Below are positions 1-6,805 of a stretch of DNA of 25,419 nucleotides, in pieces. Numbering within the stretch: position 1 is the stretch's first letter; every line of letters begins with the position of its first letter. The stretch is from CG2-30-68-42 sp037440385 (GTDB lineage: Bacteria > Pseudomonadota > Gammaproteobacteria > Burkholderiales > Rhodocyclaceae): positions 1 through 25,419 of the forward strand of contig JBBIUI010000029.1 of NCBI GenBank assembly GCA_037440385.1, written 5' to 3'. The notes beneath the pieces were generated by a model. The model searched no databases, was not told where the DNA came from, and saw nothing but the letters and a program-made list of their open reading frames with translations. Both the position numbers and the translations under genes were made by a program.

Positions 1-399
1 GAGGTCGTTCGCGCGGCCGTTGACCAGGTTGTCGAAGGTAAACGACGAATTCAGATGCGTCCTTTCGTAGGCGGCCTCCGTTGCCGCCAACGCGGGAGTG
101 TCCCCGGTCTCGATGACCGCCGTCGCGGCGGCCGATAGTGGCGTGGCCGCCGGCTCGGTCCCGAGCACGAGGCTGACCGCGATCGTTGACGACGTAAGCT
201 CGCGTACGAGCTCCTCGATGCGCTTCAGATAGCGCTCGCGAACCCATTTGAGGATGAACCCGTTGGGCGCACATAGGCGCAGCGTCCGCTGTCCGTCGGC
301 CACGGATTCTGCACGCAAGGGCCGGATCCAAGGGTTGTACTGCGGAGCCGGTAGCTCTTGCTCGAGACGACTTGCCACGGCTGACCAGAGGTCACTCAT
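1..399 (-). CDS. dnaA: Chromosomal replication initiator DnaA, N-terminal part (cut by window edge)
   Basis: DnaA binds DnaA boxes at oriC, melts the origin and loads the helicase. Reading the minus strand from the ATG at 399-397 gives 133 codons with no stop before the window edge. The start MSDLWSAVASRLEQELP and the following NPWIRPL are the DnaA domain I signature (helicase and self-oligomerisation contacts). A stretch rich in Ala, Thr and Pro (about residues 78-110) is the usual variable domain II linker. The last residues, SSFTFDNLVNGRAND, match the conserved entry into the AAA+ domain III (FTFDNFVEGKSN in relatives). The ATPase and helix-turn-helix domains lie outside the window. The gene is divergent from rpmH, a very common arrangement at proteobacterial origins. 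Identification is firm; only the fragment can be judged. Confidence 0.95.
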   Translation of the reverse strand, partial: MSDLWSAVASRLEQELPAPQYNPWIRPLRAESVADGQRTLRLCAPNGFILKWVRERYLKRIEELVRELTSSTIAVSLVLGTEPAATPLSAAATAVIETGDTPALAATEAAYERTHLNSSFTFDNLVNGRANDL

Positions 400-532
400 C
401 TCGTTCGGGCAATGTGGATCGGAGGGCTGCAACACGTGACACGATAATTATATGATTTATATATTTTTATTCCGTCTTTCCGAAGGCGGACCGACGCTCG
501 GACCGCACTCATTCTACCCGCTTGAGCGACAC

Positions 533-541
533 TTATCCACA
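533..541 (+). promoter_or_regulatory. DnaA box (perfect consensus)
   Basis: TTATCCACA matches the strongest DnaA-binding consensus exactly. It lies between dnaA and rpmH, 21 bp upstream of the rpmH -35 element, so it could serve origin function, dnaA autoregulation or both. Confidence 0.8.
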
Positions 542-561
542 ACCGCATTCGGTGACGACCG

Positions 562-590
562 TTGACAATCGACCGGTCAAGCGTTGTAAT
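562..590 (+). promoter_or_regulatory. Sigma-70 promoter for rpmH-rnpA
   Basis: A perfect -35 TTGACA (562-567) is followed after 17 bp by TGTAAT (585-590), one mismatch from TATAAT. Transcription would begin near 597, about 26 nt before the rpmH ATG. This is a strong housekeeping promoter as expected for a ribosomal protein operon. Confidence 0.8.
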
Positions 591-622
591 CACACGCTTT
601 TTCGAAACTCGGTGGCCATACC

Positions 623-757
623 ATGAAGCGGACCTATCAACCTTCGGTTGTACGGCGCAAGCGTACGCACGGTTTCCTCGTCAGGATGCGCACGCGCGGC
701 GGTAGGGCGGTGATTCGTGCGCGTCGAGCGAAAGGCCGGGCCCGGTTGGCAGTCTGA
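623..757 (+). CDS. rpmH: 50S ribosomal protein L34
   Basis: L34 is a tiny basic protein of the large ribosomal subunit. The 44-residue reading frame begins MKRTYQPSVVRRKRTHGF and ends in KGRARLAV, both universal L34 signatures, and about a third of the residues are Arg or Lys. Length is exactly typical. The middle part, FLVRMRTRGGRAV, resembles betaproteobacterial L34 more than the enteric version. It opens the classical rpmH-rnpA-yidD-yidC-mnmE series and sits just behind a strong promoter. No strong Shine-Dalgarno is visible; GGTGG at 611-615 is the nearest purine-rich stretch. Confidence 0.97.
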   Translation: MKRTYQPSVVRRKRTHGFLVRMRTRGGRAVIRARRAKGRARLAV

Positions 758-788
758 ATTCGGGTCGATCGGCACAGGCGCCGGGCCG

Positions 789-1163
789 ATGCCGGCGTCG
801 TCGGGCAGGCGGTTCAAACCGAACCACAGGCTGCGCAAAGCGGACGATTTCGACGCTGTATTCGCATTTCGTCGGCGCCTGTCCAGCCCGCATTTCCAGT
901 TGAGCTACCGGCCCAACGGCGGCCGCAGCGCGCGTCTTGGTCTCGTGGTGGCCAAGAAACACGTGGTGCGGGCGGTGGCGCGGAATCGGATCAAACGCAT
1001 TTGTCGCGAAAGCTTCCGGTCGTTCCGGGAGAGCCTTCCGCGATGCGATATCGTGCTCAGGCTGAGCTCACCGCTGCAACGGATAGACACGGCGATGCTG
1101 CGCAGCGAAATCGACGCGCTGATGGCGAGGTTCAGTGAAAACGTTTCTCGTGGTTCTGGTTAA
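789..1163 (+). CDS. rnpA: Ribonuclease P protein component
   Basis: RnpA is the protein subunit that helps the RNase P RNA remove 5' leaders from precursor tRNAs. The product is 124 residues from the ATG at 789, a normal length. It shows the family pattern: an N-terminal FKPNHRLRKADDFDAVF segment, a LGLVVAKKHVVRAVARNRIKR stretch carrying the conserved RNR motif that binds the RNA, then a CRESFR helix. The frame stays open upstream to 717, but the longer form would overlap rpmH and adds no family sequence, so 789 is preferred. Its 3' end overlaps yidD by 29 bases, typical for this pair. Confidence 0.93.
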   Translation: MPASSGRRFKPNHRLRKADDFDAVFAFRRRLSSPHFQLSYRPNGGRSARLGLVVAKKHVVRAVARNRIKRICRESFRSFRESLPRCDIVLRLSSPLQRIDTAMLRSEIDALMARFSENVSRGSG

Positions 1164-1344
1164 GGCTTACCGCTACCTGGTCAGCCCGATGCTGGGCGTC
1201 AATTGCCGTTATTTACCGAGCTGCTCCGAATTCGCGATCGAAGCACTCGAAAAACACGGTGTGACCAAAGGGGTCTGGCTCGCTGCGCGACGCGTGCTGC
1301 GCTGCCATCCCTGGCATGCGGGCGGACACGACCCCGTTCCATGA
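1135..1344 (+). CDS. yidD: Membrane protein insertion efficiency factor YidD
   Basis: YidD is a small membrane-associated protein (haemolytic alpha family, UPF0161) that assists YidC/Sec-dependent insertion of inner-membrane proteins. The 69-residue product contains the diagnostic YRYLVSPMLGVNCRYLPSCSEFAIEA and LRCHPWHAGGHDPVP motifs, including the conserved Cys residues. It starts with GTG at 1135, inside the end of rnpA (29-base overlap), which suggests translational coupling between the two. YidC follows 17 bases later, matching the usual order. Confidence 0.93.
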   Translation: MKTFLVVLVKAYRYLVSPMLGVNCRYLPSCSEFAIEALEKHGVTKGVWLAARRVLRCHPWHAGGHDPVP

Positions 1345-1361
1345 TTCGTTCCCGGCCATAA

Positions 1362-3068
1362 ATGGACACTCAGAGACTCATACTGCTGGTGATTTTCTCT
1401 TTTTCCGTGATCATGCTCTGGGAAGCCTGGCAGCGGCAGGGCCAGCCGCAGACCCAGGCGGTACCGGCAGCCAAGGTTCCGGCGCAGCCGGCCGTTGCGG
1501 TTCCGGCCACGCAATTGCCGGCGGCGCAGGACGTACCCCAGGCACCCCGTGCGACGGGTACCGGCTCGACGCCGGTTCCGGGCGCGATTCCGAAGCCGGA
1601 TGCGGCGGCGCCGATCCCATCGAACACGAATGCCGGCAAAGCGATCGTCCGGACCGATCTTTTCACCGCCGAGATTTCTGCTCAGGGCGGAGACATCGTC
1701 CGGATGGAGTTGAATGCCTATCAGGCGACCGACGACAAGAGCAAGAAATTTCTGCTGCTCGACTCCGGGCAGCAGCACACCTATCTCGCACAGACCGGAT
1801 TGATCGGAGAGGGCCTGCCGAACCACCGGACGATGTTCCAGCTCGCACCGGGAAGCTACGAATTCAAACCCGGTGAGCAGACGTTGCAGCTGCGACTGAT
1901 GGCGGCAGAGAAGAATGGCATGAAGGTCACCAAGGTGCTGAGCTTCAAGCGCGGCAGCTATGTGATCGATGTCGCCTATGAAATCGCGAACGGCTCGTCG
2001 GCGCCGTTGAACGCTCATGCCTACTTCCAGCTGACACGCGACGGCGTGCAGCCGGCGACCGAGAACAGGACGATGAGCACGTTCACGGGTCCGGCGCTCT
2101 ATACGGAATCCGGGAAGTTCCAGAAGATCGAGTTCGCCGATCTCGACAAGAAGACTGCGAAATTCACGACCTCGGCCGACAACGGCTGGATCGGCATCGT
2201 TCAGCACTATTTCGTGTCCGCCTGGCTTCCCGGGGCGAAAGCGACCAGGGAGTTCTACGCGAGGCCGATCGGCGGCGGGCTGTACTCGGCGGGAGTGATC
2301 CTTCCGGTCGGCGCAGTACAGCCCGGGTCGGTCGGACGGATCGCGGCCTCGCTGTACGCCGGACCGCAGGAACAGGACAAGCTGGCTGCGCTCGCGCCGG
2401 GACTCGATCTGGTGGTCGACTACGGCTGGCTGACCGTGATCGCGGCCCCGATCTTCTGGGTGCTGCAATGGCTGCACCGGGCGGTGGGCAACTGGGGCTG
2501 GTCGATCATCCTGCTGACGGTCCTGATCAAGCTGATGTTCTTCCCGCTTTCGGCGGCCAGTTACAAGTCGATGGCCCGGATGCGCGTGGTTACTCCCAAG
2601 ATGATGAAGATAAAGGAGATGTACGGGAATGACCGGGCCCGCATGAATCAGGAGATGATGGAGCTGTACAAGAAGGAAAAGATCAACCCGCTCGGCGGCT
2701 GCGCCAGCATCGTGATCCAGATCCCGGTGTTCATCGCGCTGTACTGGGTTCTGCTCGCCAGTGTCGAGATGCTCGGCGCTCCGTGGATACTGTGGATCCA
2801 TGATCTTTCCGCGAAGGACCCGTACTACGTCCTGCCGCTGATCATGGGGGCCACGATGTTCGCGCAGACCAAGCTGAACCCCACTCCGCCCGACCCGATC
2901 CAGGCAAAGGTGATGCTTGCGATGCCGATCGTTTTCACGGTGATGTTCCTGTTCTTTCCGGCTGGGCTGGTCCTGTACTGGACGGTCAATAACCTGCTGT
3001 CGATCGCCCAGCAATGGCAGATCACCCGGATGATCGAATCCGGTGGCAAGGCTTCCGCGACAGGCTGA
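1362..3068 (+). CDS. yidC: Membrane protein insertase YidC
   Basis: YidC inserts and folds inner-membrane proteins, alone or with SecYEG. The 568-residue product has the Gram-negative layout: one N-terminal membrane helix (about residues 4-22), a Pro/Ala-rich linker (about 24-85), a large periplasmic beta domain (about 90-345), and then the conserved insertase core of five helices. The core shows YKSMARMRVVTPKM and NPLGGCASIVIQIPVFIALYWVL, followed by FFPAGLVLYWTVNNLLSIAQQW near the end. A positively charged residue in the insertase groove (Arg in E. coli) appears here as Lys in LIKLMFFPLS, as I recall for betaproteobacterial relatives. The 3' end overlaps the proposed mnmE start by 26 bases. 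Confidence 0.97.
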   Translation: MDTQRLILLVIFSFSVIMLWEAWQRQGQPQTQAVPAAKVPAQPAVAVPATQLPAAQDVPQAPRATGTGSTPVPGAIPKPDAAAPIPSNTNAGKAIVRTDLFTAEISAQGGDIVRMELNAYQATDDKSKKFLLLDSGQQHTYLAQTGLIGEGLPNHRTMFQLAPGSYEFKPGEQTLQLRLMAAEKNGMKVTKVLSFKRGSYVIDVAYEIANGSSAPLNAHAYFQLTRDGVQPATENRTMSTFTGPALYTESGKFQKIEFADLDKKTAKFTTSADNGWIGIVQHYFVSAWLPGAKATREFYARPIGGGLYSAGVILPVGAVQPGSVGRIAASLYAGPQEQDKLAALAPGLDLVVDYGWLTVIAAPIFWVLQWLHRAVGNWGWSIILLTVLIKLMFFPLSAASYKSMARMRVVTPKMMKIKEMYGNDRARMNQEMMELYKKEKINPLGGCASIVIQIPVFIALYWVLLASVEMLGAPWILWIHDLSAKDPYYVLPLIMGATMFAQTKLNPTPPDPIQAKVMLAMPIVFTVMFLFFPAGLVLYWTVNNLLSIAQQWQITRMIESGGKASATG

Positions 3069-4395
3069 CACCATCGCCGCAATCGCCACCGGATCGGGCC
3101 GCGCGGGTGTTGGAATCGTGCGCGCGTCCGGTCCCGGCGTCGTGGAAATCTCGCGGCGCGTCGCAGGAAATCTCCCGGCGCCGAGGACGGCGACGCTGGC
3201 CTGCTTCCGGGATGACGCGGGGCGCATCATCGACCAGGGTCTGGTGCTCCATTTCCCCGGTCCCCGTTCCTACACGGGCGAGGACGTGCTCGAGTTGCAC
3301 GGCCACGGCAGCCCGGTGGCCCTGCAACTGGTGTTGCGCGCCTGCCTGGCGGCCGGGGCGCGTATCGCAGAACCGGGTGAATTCACGCGGCGCGCGTTCG
3401 AGCACGGCAAGCTCGACTTGGCGCAGGCCGAGAGCGTCGCGGATCTGATCGATGCGTGCACGGAACGCGCGGCGCGCTCGGCGGCCCGCGCGCTCGGCGG
3501 GATGTTTTCCGCCGAGGTCCGGAAACTGGCGGCCGAACTGCTGGAGCTGCGCGCCCTGATCGAGGCTACGCTGGATTTTCCGGAAGAAGAGGCGGGCGTA
3601 TTGCGCGAGCACGACGTGCAGGCACGCGTGGCATCGCTTCGTCAGGCGCTGGCGCGTGTGCACTCGAAGGCGAGGCAGGGGAGTGTGCTGCGCGCAGGCC
3701 TGCATGTGGTGTTGGCGGGGCGGCCGAACGTCGGCAAGTCCAGTCTGCTCAACCGGCTGGCCGGCGAGGAGCGTGCGATCGTGACCGAGATCGCCGGCAC
3801 GACGCGCGATGCGTTGAGGGAGGCGATCCAGATCGGCGGCGTGCCGCTGCATGTCACCGACACCGCCGGCCTGCATGAATCGGGCGATGCCCTCGAGCGC
3901 ATCGGAATGAACCGGGCCTGGCAGGAAATCGAGCGGGCCGATGCGGTCGTGTTGATGGCCGACGCGAGGGATGGCGTAAGCGACGCGGAGCGCGAAATCT
4001 GGAGGAAACTTCCGCACTCGATCACGACCATCACGGTGCTGAACAAGGTCGATCTGACGGATCGTGCGCCGCATCGTTCGAGCTGCGAGTTCGGGCCGAG
4101 TGTGAGCGTCTCCGCGAAAACCGGTGCGGGAATCGAACTGCTGCAGCAGGAGCTGCTGCGCACGGCGGGCTGGCAGAATGCCGGGGAAGACGTTTATACC
4201 GCGAGCGAGCGTCATCTTCGGGCATTGCAAGCGACCGGAGCCCACCTCGCTCGAGTCGCCGAAAGCTTCGACCAACTGGAACTCGTTGCCGAGGAACTTC
4301 GGCTGGCTCATGACGCTCTCGCGCAGATTACCGGTGAGGTGAGCTCGGACGAGCTGCTGGGAGAAATCTTCAGCCGCTTCTGCATCGGAAAATGA
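3043..4395 (+). CDS. mnmE: tRNA uridine-5-carboxymethylaminomethyl(34) synthesis GTPase MnmE
   Basis: MnmE, with MnmG, modifies the wobble uridine of certain tRNAs. The 450-residue product shows an N-terminal folate-binding domain (DTIAAIATGSGRAGVGIVR, GPRSYTGEDVLELHGHG), a helical domain split by a G domain, and the C-terminal FCIGK whose Cys is essential in the family. G-domain motifs are visible: GRPNVGKSS (226-234), DTAG (273-276), NKVD (334-337) and SAKTG. The start is a GTG at 3043 inside yidC; the family begins only 5-12 residues before the DTI motif and no ATG is available, so this start is the most likely. The stop overlaps the next gene's ATG by 4 bases. MnmG is not in the window. 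Confidence 0.95.
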   Translation: MARLPRQADTIAAIATGSGRAGVGIVRASGPGVVEISRRVAGNLPAPRTATLACFRDDAGRIIDQGLVLHFPGPRSYTGEDVLELHGHGSPVALQLVLRACLAAGARIAEPGEFTRRAFEHGKLDLAQAESVADLIDACTERAARSAARALGGMFSAEVRKLAAELLELRALIEATLDFPEEEAGVLREHDVQARVASLRQALARVHSKARQGSVLRAGLHVVLAGRPNVGKSSLLNRLAGEERAIVTEIAGTTRDALREAIQIGGVPLHVTDTAGLHESGDALERIGMNRAWQEIERADAVVLMADARDGVSDAEREIWRKLPHSITTITVLNKVDLTDRAPHRSSCEFGPSVSVSAKTGAGIELLQQELLRTAGWQNAGEDVYTASERHLRALQATGAHLARVAESFDQLELVAEELRLAHDALAQITGEVSSDELLGEIFSRFCIGK

Positions 4396-6233
4396 CATCG
4401 ATCCATTCGACTATGACCCGACCGATACGCAACATCGCAATCATCGCCCACGTCGATCACGGCAAGACGACGCTGGTCGACAAGCTCCTGCAACAGGCCG
4501 GCAGCTTCCGCGAGCGGCAACCGCTCACCGAGCGGGTGATGGATTCGAACGATCTCGAGCGCGAGCGCGGCATCACCATCTTCGCGAAGAATTGTGCGAT
4601 CGACTATGCGGGTGTGAGGATCAACATCGTCGACACGCCCGGACACGCCGATTTCGGCGGCGAGGTCGAACGCATCCTGGGCATGGTCGACGGGGCGCTG
4701 CTGCTCGTCGATGCGGTCGAGGGGCCGATGCCGCAGACACGCTTCGTCACGCGCAAGGCGCTGCAGCGCGGCCTGAAACCGATCGTGGTCGTCAACAAGG
4801 TCGACCGCGACGGCGCACGCCCCAACTGGGTCGTCGACCGGACCTTCGAACTGTTCGACAAACTGGGCGCGACCGAGGAGCAGCTCGATTTCGTCACCGT
4901 ATACGCCTCCGCGCTGCAGGGCTGGGCGACGCTCGACCCGAGCAGGCGCGGCACGGACATGGGGCCCTTGTTCGAAACGATCATCGCCCACGTGGCGCCA
5001 CCGGCTGCCGATACGGAAAGCCCGCTGCAGTTTCAGATCGCCTCGCTCGACTATTCGCCTTATCTCGGCCGGCTGGGCATCGGGCGAATCGCACGGGGCC
5101 GCATCGCGGCCAACCAGCAGATCGCGGTGATCGATGCTCCGGGAACCGAGCCGCGGCTCGAGAAGCTCGGGACCATCATGGGATTCAAGGGGCTGGAACG
5201 GGTGCCGCTGGACTCGGCCGATGCCGGGGACATCGTACTGGTCAGCGGTATCGAAAGGCTGTCGATCGGTTGCACGCTGACCGACCCCGAGCACCCCGAG
5301 GCGCTGCCGCCGCTGAGCGTCGACGAACCGACGCTGACGATGAACTTTCAAGTCAACACGTCGCCGTTGGCCGGAACGGAAGGCAAGTACGTGACCAGCC
5401 GGAACCTTCGCGAACGGCTGATCAAGGAATGCCTGACGAACGTCGCGCTGCGGGTCGAGGAGACGGCGGACACCGACGTGCTTCTCGTCTCCGGGCGGGG
5501 GGAGTTGCACCTGACCATCCTGATCGAAAACATGCGCCGAGAGGGATACGAGCTCGCCGTGGGACGCCCGCGCGTGATCCTGAAGACGATAGGCGCACAG
5601 AGCTGCGAGCCCTACGAGGCGCTCTCGCTCGACGTCGAGGAGGCTCATCAGGGCGCGGTCATGGAAGCGCTGGGCTGGCGCCGCGGCGAGCTGCAGGAGA
5701 TGCAGCCGGACGGCAGGGGGCGGGTGCGCCTGGAGTACCGCATCCCGGCGCGAGGCCTGATCGGTTTTCAGGGAGAGTTCCTGAACCTTACGCGCGGTAC
5801 CGGAATCATGAGTCACGTCTTCGACGAGTATGGACCCGTCAAGGGAGACATGCCCGGCCGCAAGAACGGCGTATTGATCTCGCAGGAAGACGGTGCCGCG
5901 GTCGCCTACGCGCTGTGGAAACTCCAGGACCGCGGCCGCATGTTCGTCAGTCCGGGCGACCGGCTGTACGAAGGCATGATCGTCGGCATCCATTCGCGCG
6001 AGAACGACCTGGTCGTCAATCCGGTGCGCACGAAACAGCTCACCAACATACGCGCGGCCGGCAAGGACGAGGCGATCGCGCTGACGCCGCCGATCTCGCT
6101 TTCGCTCGAACGCGCGGTCGAGTTCATCGACGACGACGAGCTGGTCGAGGTCACACCGAAGTCGATCCGCCTGCGCAAGCGCCAGTTGAAGGACACCGAA
6201 CGGCGCCGCACCCAGCGCTTCGCGTCCGCATAG
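4392..6233 (+). CDS. typA: Ribosome-associated translational GTPase TypA/BipA
   Basis: TypA/BipA is an EF-G-like GTPase that binds the ribosome and supports 50S assembly and growth under stress such as cold. The 613-residue product has the G-domain P-loop AHVDHGKTT (19-27), the ERGITI switch region, DTPGHADFGGEVER, and NKVD, followed by EF-G-like domains and a C-terminal TypA-specific region (GRGELHLTILIENMRREGYE, ARGLIGFQGEFLNLTRGTG). Length is normal. The ATG at 4392 overlaps the mnmE stop (ATGA), suggesting coupling, but many homologues begin nearer an ATG at 4413 (MTRPIRNIAIIAHVD), so the first seven residues are uncertain. Its position straight after mnmE is unusual to me. Confidence 0.95.
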   Translation: MTSIHSTMTRPIRNIAIIAHVDHGKTTLVDKLLQQAGSFRERQPLTERVMDSNDLERERGITIFAKNCAIDYAGVRINIVDTPGHADFGGEVERILGMVDGALLLVDAVEGPMPQTRFVTRKALQRGLKPIVVVNKVDRDGARPNWVVDRTFELFDKLGATEEQLDFVTVYASALQGWATLDPSRRGTDMGPLFETIIAHVAPPAADTESPLQFQIASLDYSPYLGRLGIGRIARGRIAANQQIAVIDAPGTEPRLEKLGTIMGFKGLERVPLDSADAGDIVLVSGIERLSIGCTLTDPEHPEALPPLSVDEPTLTMNFQVNTSPLAGTEGKYVTSRNLRERLIKECLTNVALRVEETADTDVLLVSGRGELHLTILIENMRREGYELAVGRPRVILKTIGAQSCEPYEALSLDVEEAHQGAVMEALGWRRGELQEMQPDGRGRVRLEYRIPARGLIGFQGEFLNLTRGTGIMSHVFDEYGPVKGDMPGRKNGVLISQEDGAAVAYALWKLQDRGRMFVSPGDRLYEGMIVGIHSRENDLVVNPVRTKQLTNIRAAGKDEAIALTPPISLSLERAVEFIDDDELVEVTPKSIRLRKRQLKDTERRRTQRFASA

Positions 6234-6235
6234 CC

Positions 6236-6266
6236 GGCCGATCGTCTCGAACGATGGCGATCGGCC
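6236..6266. terminator. Hairpin after typA (possible terminator or attenuator)
   Basis: GGCCGATCG (6236-6244) and CGATCGGCC (6258-6266) form a perfect 9-bp inverted repeat around a 13-base loop, starting 3 bases after the typA stop codon. No T-run follows, so it is not a textbook intrinsic terminator. It may stabilise the typA mRNA end or separate typA from the next operon. Confidence 0.5.
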
Positions 6267-6289
6267 CGCGCGACAAAGCCCGTTGCCCG

Positions 6290-6805
6290 ATGCGCAAGCG
6301 TCCTCTCGCGCTCGCGGCACTCGCAGGCATCCTCGCCAGCGCAGCGGCCGAGCCGGCGCCGAGAAATGGCGTGGCGCCCGTCCTGGTCGGCTGGGTCGAG
6401 CGCGTGACGATCGGGACCAGCGGTCTCGTGCTGATGGCGAAACTGGATACTGGCGCGGACGTCTCGTCCCTGAACGGGCGGAATCTGCGGCTGCAGCGGC
6501 GCGGCAACGAAAACTGGGTCGAATTCGACGTGGTGAATGTCGCCGGGGCGTCCGAGCATTTCGAACGGCGGGTCGTGCGCTTCTCCCGGGTCAAGCGCTT
6601 CGGCGGCGACCAGCAGCGGCGGCCGGTCGTGCGCATGAGCGTGTGTCTTCGCGATCACTCGGCCAACGTGGAAGTGAACCTGACCGACCGCACCGGCTTC
6701 GACTATCAGATGCTGATCGGCCGCAATTTCCTCAAGGATCGGTTTGCGGTCGATCCGTCCGCCCGATTCACCGGCGAACCCGACTGCGGAAAGCCCCCGG
6801 CATGA
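6290..6805 (+). CDS. Exported RimB-type retropepsin-like protease ('ATP-dependent zinc protease' family)
   Basis: The 171-residue product begins MRKRPLALAALAGILASAAA, a clear Sec signal peptide (basic n-region, hydrophobic core, Ala-rich cleavage site near residue 20), so it acts in the periplasm. The body matches the small family annotated as putative ATP-dependent zinc protease (Pfam Zn_protease, COG4067), relatives of RimB encoded beside RimK. Its AKLDTGADVSSLN segment (D53-T54-G55) is the D-T-G motif of retropepsin-type aspartic proteases, and GFDYQMLIGRNFL resembles the second retropepsin flap/ILG region. The catalytic mechanism is therefore more likely aspartic than zinc, by inference. 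The ATGA overlap with the next gene indicates a coupled operon. The ATG at 6290 is chosen because it gives a clean signal peptide; an ATG at 6254 would add 12 residues. Confidence 0.85.
   Translation: MRKRPLALAALAGILASAAAEPAPRNGVAPVLVGWVERVTIGTSGLVLMAKLDTGADVSSLNGRNLRLQRRGNENWVEFDVVNVAGASEHFERRVVRFSRVKRFGGDQQRRPVVRMSVCLRDHSANVEVNLTDRTGFDYQMLIGRNFLKDRFAVDPSARFTGEPDCGKPPA

Larger units (their letters stand above)
400..622. other. dnaA-rpmH intergenic region, candidate origin/regulatory region
   Basis: This 223-bp divergent gap contains an AT-only-like block at about 444-471 set in otherwise GC-rich DNA, one perfect DnaA box (533-541), a degenerate second box (413-421, 7 of 9 to the consensus) and the rpmH promoter. 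On the minus strand an exact TATAAT lies at 452-447, correctly placed to be the dnaA -10 element, but I find no good -35 partner. The combination of AT-rich tract plus DnaA box next to dnaA is what an oriC or an autoregulated dnaA promoter looks like. With a single strong box in 223 bp, the full origin may lie on the other side of dnaA or elsewhere. Confidence 0.55.

Noticed and set aside
413..421. Second DnaA box (TGTGGATCG)
   Set aside because: Only 7 of 9 bases match the consensus and it lies almost at the dnaA start; kept only as a remark in the intergenic entry.
433..438. CACGTG core as a third parS
   Set aside because: The flanking bases do not match the parS arms. The same holds for CACGTG at 959-964 and in the ABC-F, EIIA and Gx genes.
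1209..3230. Minus-strand open frame of 673 codons opposite yidC
   Set aside because: Composition is His/Arg/Asp/Gln-rich with no recognisable domain, and the opposite strand encodes clear YidC. It is an antisense shadow common in GC-rich DNA.
4308..6320. Minus-strand open frame of 670 codons opposite typA
   Set aside because: No family motif and low-complexity charged composition; typA on the plus strand is unambiguous.
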